Positions 11,601-24,400 of a stretch of 64,000 nucleotides of DNA are shown here, in pieces; the first letter of the stretch is position 1; every line of letters begins with the position of its first letter. The notes under the pieces were generated by a model that was not told the DNA's origin, did not search any database, and saw nothing but the letters and a program-made list of their open reading frames with translations. The stretch is from Emydura subglobosa. Its lineage: Eukaryota; Chordata; Testudines; Chelidae. The stretch covers positions 12,603 to 76,602 of the forward strand of contig ML679995.1 of NCBI GenBank assembly GCA_007922225.1, given 5' to 3'. The translations under genes were made by a program, and so were the position numbers.

Positions 11601-14600
11601 TCAGGATCAGGTGGAAAGCAAAGAGCAAGAGATAGACAGAAAGGAGCACATGAGGGAGGGGAAGAAAGCAAGATCTCAAATACATCACGTTGGGATCCTC
11701 GCTGGTGCAGTGGTAATGGTCAAGTGTCACCAGTGAAGTATCAAGGTCTTGTGTCATGGCAACAATCCTTCTGCCACAGATATGATGATGGTAAAAAGTT
11801 CTTTTCTCCCTCCTCCCCAAAGTCTTTTTATCAACCCCCAAAAAGCAATGAATGAAATAAGCCATCCTCTCCTTATTCTGACAACTAATTAGGCCTAATT
11901 TCCAACACCAATTTTCTTTAAGTGATTTCTGCTCTTCTTTTACACCAGTCATAATCTTAACACAGTACTTGAGCAGTATAAATAGACCCTTTGTTTAAAT
12001 TAATCCTTCTCACATCTTTTCTTAAAGAGTTTTATAGAACAGATCATTGTGACTGTAGTAGAAATTGAGAGCCTGAAACATAAGACCTAATATAACAGGC
12101 TGGATATGAGGCCTGAGGCAGGAGTCAAAGTAATGATCAAGTTTGTTATAAAGCAAAGTTAGCAGAAGTCATGCTGTGAATGTTGGCAGGCTGACAGTAA
12201 CTGGCAAGAGCAAAGCTGATACACACATTCCTAAAGAACTAGATACAGAACACTCGCAGAAGCACATTCCAAAAAAGTACCAAAACATCCCAATACACCA
12301 ACGATAATGAGGGCATACTAACTCCTCAGCCATCCAGGGGGGAGACTGTGACCACATGGTCCAGGGAATGTCTGCTCAGGGCATAAACTGAGGTGAGCCA
12401 CGACTGAAGTGGTCTGAGTTTCCGCCGAGCAAACCCCACCACATAAGTGCAGGCTGCCATATGGTCTAACAGCTGCAGACAGTGCCTGGCTGTTGTAGCC
12501 GGGCAGAAGTGCAGGTGAGCAATGATGGTGGACATCGCCTCGAAGCAGGATTGGGGAAGGAAAGCTCTGGCTTGCCAAGAGTCCAGTACCGCCCCAATGA
12601 ACTCTATTTGCTGCACTGGAGTTAATGTGGACTTCTGCTCGTTTATTAGCAGGCCCAGCCAGTGGCAGGTGACACATGTCAGACTTACACTGCTCTGGAC
12701 TTGGGCCCGGGACCTGCCCCTGATTAACCAATCATAGGTAGGGGAAAATTTGGACCCCTTTGCACCTCAGATGAGCTGCCACTACTGCCATACATTTTGT
12801 GAATATCCTTGGGGCCAAGGAAAGGCCAAAGGGCAATGCCACAAACTGGTAGTGGGAGCCAGCCATCACAAAACAGAGGAAACATCTGTGGCTGGGCAAA
12901 ATAGAAACGTGGAAGTATGCGTCCTTCAGATTGAGGGTGGCATACCAGTCTCCTGGATCCAGGGAGGGAATGATGGAGGCGAGAGAGACCATGTGAAATT
13001 TCAGAGTCTTGAGATATGTGTTGAGACTGCACAGGTCTAGTATAGGCCTGAGGCCCCCTTTCGCTTTGGGAACGAGGAAGTACCTTGAGTAAAACCCCCT
13101 TCCCCTCATGTCCTTTGGGACCTCTTCTGTGGCCCCCAGACTCAGAAGGGTCTCTACCTCTTGAATGAGAAGTCCCTGAAGAGCGATATGTGGTGGGGGA
13201 TGTTGGGAGGAGTGGAAATAAACTGGAGGGCATAGCCTGCCGAAACCATGCCAAGGACCCGGCAGTCTGATGTGACCTTGGCCCATTCGGACAGGAAGGG
13301 AGCTAGGTGGTTCAGGAACAAATGGGAAGGATCCAGGGAACAGGCTGGAACGCCATCCTTGGGCGCATCTTCAAAAAGACCACCTTTGATTACTGGATCG
13401 CCTAGACGACCATTGCTGGGGGGCTGAGGAGGACCTTGGCGTTGGTTGACGTCTCCTACACCCCCCCCCCATTTCTGTCCCTTTGCCTATAGGGCACAAA
13501 CCCCTGTGGCTAGTCTCTGCTGCTGCTGGCTTTGAGGACGGAACTGGCGCCTGGATGCCGGGGGCATATAAAGACTCAAGAACCGGCACGTGGCCCTCAA
13601 GTCTTTTAGATCATGCAACTTCGCATCCGTCTGGTCCGAAAACAAGGCCGACCTGTCAAAGGGGGGGTCCTGGATGAACTGTTGGACTTCCTGGGACAGT
13701 CCCGAAGACTGCACGAGCACCTACGCCAAATCTGCTGCATCCGAAGATGCCTGTAGCACTGTTCTGGCCACCATAATACCCTCCTCCAGGATGGTGTTAA
13801 AGTCCAGTGCCTGGTTCTGTGGTAAAGCATCTGCAAAGTGCTTGAGAGGGTACCAGAGATTGAAACTGTATCAGCCCAGGAGAAACTCCTGCTTGGCAAT
13901 GCGAAACTGCAGGCTTGCCATCGAATAAACTTTTCTCCCAAACAAGTCCAATTTCTTATTGGCCTTATTCTTGGGTATGGAACCAGGCTGTCCCTGCCTA
14001 TACCGCTGGTTGGCAGCATCTACCACCAGGGTACCAGGGGAGAAGTGGGTGAATAAGCTGGGGGGAGTGGTAGATACCCTGGAAGGTAGGGAGAAGGACC
14101 TAAACAACTGGAGGATTGGGCCAAAAGAAATCTAATGAGGTTCAACAAAGAAAAGTGCAGAGTCCTCCACTTAGGAAGGAAGAATCCCATGCACAGCTAC
14201 AGACTGGGGACCGATGAGCTAGGCAGCAGTTCTGCAGAAAAGGACCTGGGGGTAACAGTGGATAAAAAGCTGGATATGAGTCAACAGTGTGCCCTGGTTG
14301 TCAAGAAGGCTAATAGCATATTGGGCTGCATTAGGAGGGGCATTGCCAGCAGGACGCCTGAAGTGATTATTCCCCTTTATTCGGCATTGGTGAGGCCGCA
14401 TTTAGAGTATTGTGTCCAGTTTTGGGCCCCCCACTACAAAAAGGATGTAGACAAGTTGGAGAGAGTCCAGCAGAGGGCAACAAAAATGATTAGGGAGCTG
14501 GAGCACAAGACTTATGAGGAGAGGCTAAGGGAACTGGGCTTGTTTAGTCTGCAAAAGAGAAGAATGAGTGGGGTTTTGATAGCAGCCTTCAACTACCTGA

Positions 14601-17600
14601 AAGGGGGTTCCAGGGAGGATGGGGCTAGGCTGTTCTCGGTGGTGGCAGATGACAGAACAAGGAGCAACAGTCTCAAGTTGCAGTTGGGGAGGTCTAGGTT
14701 GGACATTAGGAAAAAGTTTTTCCCTAGGAGGGTGGTGAAGCACTGGAATGGGTTACCTAGGGAGGTGGTGGAATCTCCATCTTTAGAGGTTTTTAAGCTG
14801 CATCTTGACAAAGCCTTGGCTGGGATGATATAGCTGAGGTTAGTCCTGCTTTGAGCAGGGGGTTGGACTAGATGACCTCCTGAGGTCCCTTCCAACTCTA
14901 ATATTCTATGATTATATGAATAAGTAATCAAACCCTTTGGCCAGGACATAATATTTCTTTTCGGGTCCCATAGAGGTTGGAGCCACTTATGAAGGGGTCT
15001 GCCATAGGGCCTTCACTATCTTTAATACCCCCTCATGCCTGGGGATGGGAACCCGAGCTGGAGCGGCTCCTATCAGGACATTAAAAAGGCTGCCTGATGC
15101 CTCCTTTAGCTCCTTCACCTCTAACCCCAAGTTGGAGGCCACCCTCTTGAGAAGTTCTTGGTGAGCCCTGAAATCATCCAGCGGCGCCAATGGTCCTTGG
15201 GTGACCGCCTCATCTGGGGAAGAGGAGGCGAATTGGAGGGGCGTGGTGGGTGGTGGCATCCCTTCCCACTGATGAGGGGTCCCAACAGACCCCTGGGGGT
15301 CCAAGTCATCGTCGGAAGCCGAATGATGGCCTTTTTCTGGCGCCGTTGGTGCAGATTGTACCCCAGACGACCTGTACGACAGTGGCCCAGCCCCACTGGA
15401 AACCCCAAGGCCCCCAACATGGCCATTGGGGTGGCCACTGCCCCTGAGGCCATCCTGGGGCTGACTGAGCAGGGGGGTGCTCTAGCATCTTTTGCTGGCA
15501 GTGGCCGTTCTCTCAGGAGGATGCAGATTCACTGTCAGATGACCACAGTGAGACTGCATCAGAGGCTCCCATCACATGGTGCTGAGTGGAGGAGGAGCGA
15601 TGACCCGATCTCTGATTGCTCCGGCGGTCTACCTCTTGGCATTGTCGAATGTGAGGACGATGAGCTCTGGTGCCGCAACCAGTGCCACTGCAAGGAATCA
15701 TGCTCTGACTCGAACTGGAACGCCCAGCGCAGTGCACCGATGACTTACGGCACCACTTCCCCCTTGGTGCTGACTCTACCTCCGGTGACCGGGTTCTGTG
15801 CCGTGCTGGTGCGGGTGAACTCCTCAGTGCTGAGGAGAGGGTGCAGTGCCGGCTCCCCCCTGGGGAGTGACCTCTTCCAGGAGACCCAGACAGGTGCTGC
15901 CTCCTGGAACAAGCTTCGCCTAGTGCTGAGGACTGCAACCAGTGCTGAGAGGGTGATCTTTCTCTGTGCCCCACTGATACATGGTGCTCCGACCATGACC
16001 TGGAGTGTCTTCTCGGAGAACAGCCCCATGTCGACCCCTCCACTCGGGGTGACCAGGCTATTGGAGATGGTCTCCCAGGCTCCAGGGATCATCTAAGCCA
16101 ACCAGGGTTTAGCCACAAGGGTGTCACTCTGTCCCTAATCAAGTCATATTTGGCCAGTAAGACCTGGGTAGTTGGCCATCCTCAACTGAAGTGAAGCCAA
16201 TAAGTACAGTTTTCTTCCACAGAGATCTAAATGTTTAGGATATTTGTATTTTGGCATGCTCTTGATAAAACTTGATTTTTCTTGAACAGTCAAGACAACT
16301 AGGGAGCCAGATTTGGCATGGGTATAAAAGTACTCAGACTTCAAGGAGAGATACCTGATAGGTAACCATTTCTCAATAAATTTTGCCGTTGGTATTATAA
16401 TGACTAGCGTCTGCTACAGAGTTCTTGCCGGATCTCAGAGCCCCTCATTTATGGGGAGGTGTAATGGGGTTGGCGAGCAGTCCTCTTTGGCTGGTGTGAA
16501 CCTGCTGGTTCTTCTGTTTGGAACAAGGTGTTACCTACCTGTCTTTCACAGGTGCTCCCCCAGGCCGATGGTTTCACCATCAGTGATTTAGCCCTCTGGC
16601 TGAGTCTCTCACATTGTAGGTGGAACAAACAAAAACCTCTTCCAGGGTATACAGTCTTTACCACCCACGAAGGCTTCATCCGTAGAGGCACTGGGCTCCT
16701 GTAGCAATCCAACTTCTCCTTCTCCAAACTGCCATTTCCCAATTGGTCTGGCTAGGCTCTGGGCTTAGTCCTTGGTTGGCCCACAGCCAGCGAGGAGCTC
16801 CTTCTTCGCTCCCCTGCTTTTCAAGCAGCCTTCCCTGGGCTCAGTCTTGTACGCACTGAGCTGTTCATGGTCTTGCTGCTCTTCCAGCCAGGAACCCGGT
16901 CTTCCCTCTTCCAGCTCCAGGCAGCAACTGACTGCTTTTCCTCTGCTTCTCCCTTTTATATAGCCCTTCTGGCCCCTGATTGGCCACTCCAGCAGCCCCT
17001 GATTGGCTGCTTCCACTGCAGCTACTCTAGGCCACCTGAAGGACTTCCCTTTTGCTCTTTTCTGGGGCAGGGAGAGGCAGGGCTGCAAGGCCTACAGCAG
17101 GGGTCTTTTGGATCTAGTCCACCCTGTAACAGGAGAGCAATCCAGGCAGGGCCAACAGAAACATCAAATAACTTGTGGAATATTTCAGAGATAACTGCGG
17201 TCTCTATCTCCAAGATGTTATCAATCTGCAAAAGGAACTCCTGAAAAGCCTTGATATCATCCAATGCCAAGGCTACCATCTCATCCAGCAAAGATAAAGA
17301 AAGATCCTTAGGAGGATATTGGTGCACTTCTAAATCTTGGTCCCTCTGGTGCTCCAGCAACAGGGCTTGCTAGAAAAGCCACTTGGGTGAGTGAATTTTC
17401 TCCTCCTCCATTATGGCAGGCACCAGCTATTTGAGGCTTCTGAAGGTGAGCCCCATTAGGGCCATAGTGCCATCCTGCATGTGTATGGGTGACCAATGGG
17501 TTGTTGGCTGGACCAGTGCCAGTCCTGGTGGACCAGTGGTTGAGCTCTGTAGAAGCTCTTGGGTCTTTCAGTGGCAGCCCTCATGGAACTTAGAGGGGAG

Positions 17601-18354
17601 GCAGGGAAAAAGGTGTTCCCTGGGGATGAAGAAGAGTAGTACACCTCCTCCATAGGTGATGCTATTTGGTCGACTATTGTCAGTATCAAAATCTGTCAGT
17701 ATTGATGCACTGAGTCTGTTCTGCCAATGCCAGAGTTGACATTGATGGGGGCACTGTTCGTAGTGGGCCCAGCAGAGTCTGCTGCATCACAGTCTGCTCG
17801 TTCTTGCCAGTTCTCAACACTATGTGGGACCTGGCCAGCTTGTTTCTCCAATGTCTTCTTGTGCCTCTGAGAGGACACCAACCTCCTTCTCAAGTTCCCT
17901 CCCCAGTGCTCAGAGCAGCCCTTCTGGCACTCTGCTTTGACTTCCAAGGTGTCAGCTTCACTGTCAAGACTGTTGGTGGCTTCATGATGCAGTCCCGGTA
18001 CCAATGTCAATGCTGGCAACGGGTCTTGTTTCAGCATCATTTTTCTCTGCAGAGGTCTTCAGAGTTGCCTCCCGGCTTGATCAACTGCTGGACAATGTGG
18101 GCTTGAGCGTTAGAAGGATCTTAGAACTGGTTTTTCTGAAGCAATCCATGAAGGTGGCATCTGATTCAGGAGTGCATCTTACAACTTGACAGACCTCATG
18201 GATAGGCAGACCAAGCACTTGCTTAGGATACGGGATTCTCCTAAGCAGAATGCATCTGCTTTGCCTATCTTTTGAAGGAATTAGTCAGAGGATGGGCAAG
18301 GCTAAAAACCTATGGGTTTAGAGTCCCACATTTTTTGTTCCTTGTAGAGGGGAA

Positions 18355-18404
<50 letters not shown>

Positions 18405-21400
18405 GTGGAGGGAATCAGGGGATGTACAAAGTGGTCTGAGCAGCAACATTTGATTCAAACAAGAACTAGAACAGAATACAGTGATTATATTTAAAAGAAC
18501 AGCTTGTTCTGAGGATTCTCAAAAGATTTGGAGTCATTCAAGCCTTAGCAAAGGTCTAGTGGGTGAGACACCAGCTAGGTTCCATCTCACTGCTACAATA
18601 GTAAGAAGGAACTGAGAGAGGGTCGTGGCCAAACACCCACTTTGTGTCCTCATAAAAGAGCTGAAGAGTCACAGGGCACATCCATCACACTGATGGATAC
18701 TGCTAGCCAAAAAACATCCAGTCCTCTGCATGAGACAACTGTACTCTTATAGTGGGATCCAGACTGACACATACCTGAAGAGGAACCAAAACTCCCAAGT
18801 TCTATCTAAACCCATCTGACATCAACTGATTTTGTGGCGTTGGGCAAGCCACTTTTCCCTCTCCAAACCACCGTTTCCCAGTTTCAGAGAGGATAATAGT
18901 ACTGACCCACCTCAGAAATGTATGTGTGAGAGAGAAGAGAGACTAGTTGTTATAAACACTTTTAAAAGAGTGACTAAGTAGATATAGGAGTGGAGAGCTC
19001 ACCAATTTTGGTGGCACTTGTCACACAACTTAATAGGATATGGAGATGCAACCTTGCATCATCTTATGATGACAGGACTAAAGACAAGTGTATCTGAGAG
19101 ATGTTTTGGTCCCCAAAGAGGCCAACAGAGTGCATCTATACATGCACCTAGAGGTGGGCAAAAGCACATTCTTAGTGCTTCCCACCACAATGTCTCCAAG
19201 AATTGGGAAATCTGCATTGATATTAAAATTAAAGAAAGCCAGAGGGACAAGGGGATTGTTCCGAGGAAGATTTTTATCCGTGATGCAGTTTCCCTAACTT
19301 TAGAATACAAGACATTTCAAAGAGGATTTTATGTGAGACATTTCAAAAAGAGGATTTTATATAAAACGTACTACATATTTTTAGAGGGAACTGGCAAGAA
19401 TGGAAGAGAGGTCTCTTCCCCCTCTCCTATAGGTGAAGGAAGATTTGAGGAGGTGGGTAAAGAAAGATATCCAAGCTTGGAGCCCCCCATCAGAGTTCTT
19501 TTGGTGCTTTACCCACTAATGGGAAAGGCTAGGAGCTCTGATAATTCTCCAGCCAAACAGCAGTTCCCCCTTCCTAATTATCCCTTTTCAAATTCCTTTG
19601 CCTGGTGAGGTCACACTGAGCCAGCCAAAGGAGGAGCAGGAGCCAAACTCTCCAAAGCCAGGAAAAGGAACTCCTGATTTTAGAAGAGTAAAAGCTGTGC
19701 TCTCTCATGATTCCCCTTTATTTAAATCTCAGCTTTGAAAGTGTGAAGTGCTAAATAAATGTTGACTACTTCATCATGGAGAAAGGCGGGGGAATCAACA
19801 GTGTGGAAACAACTAGTCATTCCAAAAATAGTAGTGAAGGAAGGAGGGAATATAGCTATGCCAGAGGAGTGGCATGGCACAAAAGAAAGGGTGGCGGAGG
19901 GGGGGTGCACTTACCTGCAGGGTTTTCTTAGCCTGCTCCAAGTTCTCAGCATATTGGCCATAGAGCTCCAGCTTCTGACAAAAGCCCTCCAATCCTAGCC
20001 CCAAGTACCCTCTCTCCAAGTGAAGCAGCAGAATCCTGTGTGCAAGTAGAGGAGCTTACTGAGAGGGCTACATCATAACCAAAATTGCCTTGGCTCCCTC
20101 TAGTTCAGTCCCTATTCTATCCCTCATTTTGGGGTCCTGTCACCCCTCACTCACCCAGAAACTGAATTCAGGACACACACCCAAGGGATCCAGTGTGAAC
20201 TAAATAGAATATTCTGTAAAACGTTGAGAAGCACACATTGTCCATGATTAAAAAAAACCTATCCAGCAAGTGATCAGCACATGGGTGGGCATATGAATAG
20301 TTTAGTTTATTAACATAATACCTTATATGTACAGTAGCGTATGGCTAATAATTCTAAATATTTTTTTTTGGTAACACCAAAAACCAGAAACAAATTTTAA
20401 ACACACGAATTAAAAATACAAAATTAGTCCTTCCCTAAAACCAGTTACATCTATAAAATCACCAGCCACAAAATGATATACGAAAATAAGAAAACAAAAT
20501 ATTAGGAGTATATTATTTCACTGAGGTCAGTAGTAGTCTGTCTTTCACATACATTTTTTCTTATTTTTATGGCTGAGGAGGCAAATAGGGAACAGCCCAA
20601 ATAACAAACATTTTCAGTATTTAGCAAGTATTCTAATTTCTGAACTGATGTGGTAAAAAGCATCTGAGTCAGGAATGGAGATAAACTATATATTTCTCAG
20701 GTGACAATACAGGTTGCAAGACAATACATAGCATGATTAGTCTTCAACCTGACTAGGCTGAGATGAACAAAAAATTATGTCTCTCAATACCAGCATAGCC
20801 TATTTGGACGGGAGGTATCTGTGTAGTATATAAATGGAGGCCTGAAAGGACCCTCACCCTAAACAGACTGTTATTCAAAATATCTAAATATGTCTCATAG
20901 ATATGGATATTCTGGCTGTCTGGATAGAGGTGCACGTCAGCAGTTCTCTGGGCACATCGCCAAGCCCCACCAAAGTTATTGTCCCAGCAATAAACGAATA
21001 TTACATGTTTCACCACGTGTCAGGTTTACTCACCACCATCTGACACTGCTAACCCACTCTCACACCCATGTGTGATACTCCCTAATAGCAGAGTTGTTCC
21101 AAGCTGGTCACTTACTGGCTGGCGCATTGTATGGATTCTAGGAGCCCAAAGATAGCTTCCCGCACAGCTGGCTGCAGTGTCCCTTTGGCCTTCAGAATTG
21201 CCACAAAATACTATCCAGGAAAGAGAGGCACATAGAATAGTTATATCCTACAGTCCACACGGAAGCAGCTACACCCAACCTCCAGCAACACCAAAACACT
21301 GCAGACCCTCCCTCGCCCGCCCGCAACAGCAGTGAGAGCAAGCATAAGACAGTTCTTACCCACACTATCATCGAGAAGGTAAGGCCATTCCTCAATGACT

Positions 21401-24400
21401 CTCTTTCCCCAGCACCATGTGCAAGTGATAAGCGCCCAAGGTAGCCCCTCCACCTCCTCTAGGAAAAGGTCAGTAACTCTTAAGGCTTTATAGTCTCTTT
21501 TTTTGTTTCAAGATAATAAATGAGAATATTATCACCTTCCTTATTAAACTTAGTTTACCGCTCACTGGACCACCAAACTTTCTGGGCCAACCCACTCATA
21601 CTAGCAACCGTGCCACTGCACTGAAGAACCCTGGCCAGCACAAAGTTATTTGAAAAGTCATAGGTCTCAGAGCCATGAACAGAAGTAGACTGCACACTGC
21701 TGGAGGGTTTTTTTGGTTTAAGTATGTTAGGAGTCCTTGTGTTCCTAATAATGGTATTGGTCTATTCACTGATTGAAGTGATAGAATTTTCAATAATAAG
21801 GCAGAAGTGTTCAATAAGTGTTTCTGTTCTTTATTTGGAAAAAAGCCAGATGATATAGACTCATCATCATCTGATGAAGAAACTTCCTAATCCAACAGTA
21901 AATTGGGAGGATCTTAAATAGCAGCTACTAAAGTAAGATATTTTAAAATCAGCAGGTCCAGATAAATTGCATCAAAGAATCCCAAAAGAACTGGTGGACC
22001 ATTAATGTCAATTTCTATATATCTTGAAATACTGGGGAATTTCCAGAGGACTGGAAGAAAGCTAATGTACCAATTTTAAAAAATGGTAAATGGGATGTCC
22101 TGGTCAATTATAGGACTGTCAGCCAAATATAGATCCCAGGAAAAGAAATGCAAGGGTTGATGTCGAACTTGATTAATAAAGAATTAAAGGAATATAATTA
22201 ATACTGGGTTTAGGAACATGGGTTTAAGTTTGGCTGATAAAACTAAGGCACTCATAAAATCATAGATGTTTAGGACTAGAAGGGTATCTTGATTGTCATC
22301 TATTCCAGTCCCCTGCACTGTGGTAGGATTAAGTATTATCTAGACTGTCCCTGACAGTGTTTGTCTACCCTGTTCTTAAAATCCTCTAATGACAGCAATT
22401 CCACAACACCTCTAGTTAATTTGTTCCACTATTTAACTACCCTTACAGTTAGGAAGGTTTTCCTAATATCTAACCTAACTCTCCCTTGCTGCAATTTAAC
22501 CCATTACTTTCTGTGCTGTCTTCAAAGGATAAGGAGAACAATTTTATCATGCTCCTCTTTATAACAGCCTTTTACATACTTGAAGATTGTTATGTCCCAG
22601 GTCCCCAGTCTTCTCTTCTCCAGACTAAACAAACCCAATTTTTTCAATCTTTCCTAATGTCATGTTTTCTAGACCTCTAATCATTGTTGTTGCTCTCCTC
22701 TGGACTGTCTCCAATTTGTCCACATCTTTCCTGAAGTATGGTGCCCAGAAGTGGACACAGTACTCCTGGTTAAGACCTCATCAGTTTGAGTGGAAGAATT
22801 ACTTCTTGTGTCTTGCTTACAACATTCCTGCTAATACATCCCAGGATGGTGTTCGCTTTTTTTTTTTTGCACTATTACATTGACTCATATTTAGTTTGTC
22901 ATTCACTATAACCCCAGATCCTTTTCTGCAGTACTTCTTATGTAGTAATTTCTCATTTTGTATTTGTGCAATTGATTATTCCTTCCTAAATGCTGTACTG
23001 TGCACTTTTCCTTACTGAATTTCATCCCATTTATTTCAGACCATTTCTTCAGTTTGTCAAGGGCATTATTCTACTCCTGTCTTCCAGAGTGCTTGCAATC
23101 CTCCACTCCCACCCCCATTTTGGTATTGTCTGCAAGCGTTATTAGTGTACTCTCTGTGTCATCATCCAACTCATTTATGAAAATATTAAATAGAACTGTA
23201 CCCAGAACAGACCCATGTGAGACTTCACTTGATATTCCCTTCCAGCTTGACTGTGAATCATTGATAACTTCTTCATATGGTTTTCAAAACAGTTGTGCAC
23301 CCAGCTTACAGCACAGTTTATATCATCTAGTCTATTTTTCCCTAGTTTGCTTATGAGAAGGTCATGTGAAACAATATCAAAAGCCTTATTGAAGTCAAGA
23401 TAGATCATATCTACTGCTTCCCCCTATCCTCAAGGCTTATTACTCTGTCAAAGGAGGACATTAGGTTGGTTTGATGTGGTTTGTTTTAGACAATGTAATG
23501 TAATAGACCTAGATATCTGCAGGGCATTTGACTTGGTACCACACAACATTCTGATTAAGAAGCTAGAGCGATATAAAAATCAATATGGCACATATTACCT
23601 AGATTAGAAAAGCTAGCTAAATGACAAGTCTCAAAATGCAATTGTAAATGGGGAATTGCCATTGAGTGGCTATGTTCCAGTGAGGTCCTGAAGGGATTGG
23701 TTCTTGACCCTAAGTTATGTAACATTTTTATCAATGACCTAGAAGAAAACAAAATCATCACAGATAAAGTTTGCAGACAGCATAAAGATTGGGGGCATGG
23801 TAAATATGAAGAAGGCAGGTCACTGATACAGAGCTATCTGGATCACTTGGCAGACTGGGTGCAAGCAAACAGTGTGTTTCAATACGGCTAAATGTATAGT
23901 TATATATTTAGGAACAAAGAGTCTAGGCCATAGTTACAGGAGAGGGGACTTCATCCTGGAAACTGCAATTCTGAAGAGGATTTGGGGCTCATGGTGGATA
24001 ATCAGCTGAACATGAGCTCCCACTGCAATGCTGTGGCTGAAAGGGCTAATATGATCCTTGGATTATAAACAGGGCCCTACCAAGTTCATGGTCCGTTTTG
24101 GTAAATGTCACAGTCGTAGGATTTAAAAAAATCTTAAAATTCACTGTTTCATGTATTTAAATCTGAAATTTCACAGTGTTGTAATCGTGGGGTCCTGGTC
24201 CAAAAAGGAGTTGTGGGGGCAGGGTCACAAGACTATTGTAAGGGTGGCACTACCATAACCCCTCTACTTCTGCACTGCTGCTGGTGGCAGTGCTGCCTTC
24301 AGACCTGGGCTCCTAGCCAGCAGCCGTGCAGAAGTGAGGGCGATATGTTATGATTTTGCCGCTCTTAATTCTGCGCCGCCACCAGCAGCAGCACAGAAGT

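Noticed and set aside
15158..16096. 312-codon plus-strand open frame
   Set aside because: Antisense to the GC-rich DIRS gag region, with no recognisable protein features.
19018..19608. 196-codon plus-strand open frame
   Set aside because: No family motif, low-complexity composition, includes a local tandem duplication, lies in an ARHGEF39 intron. Likely chance.
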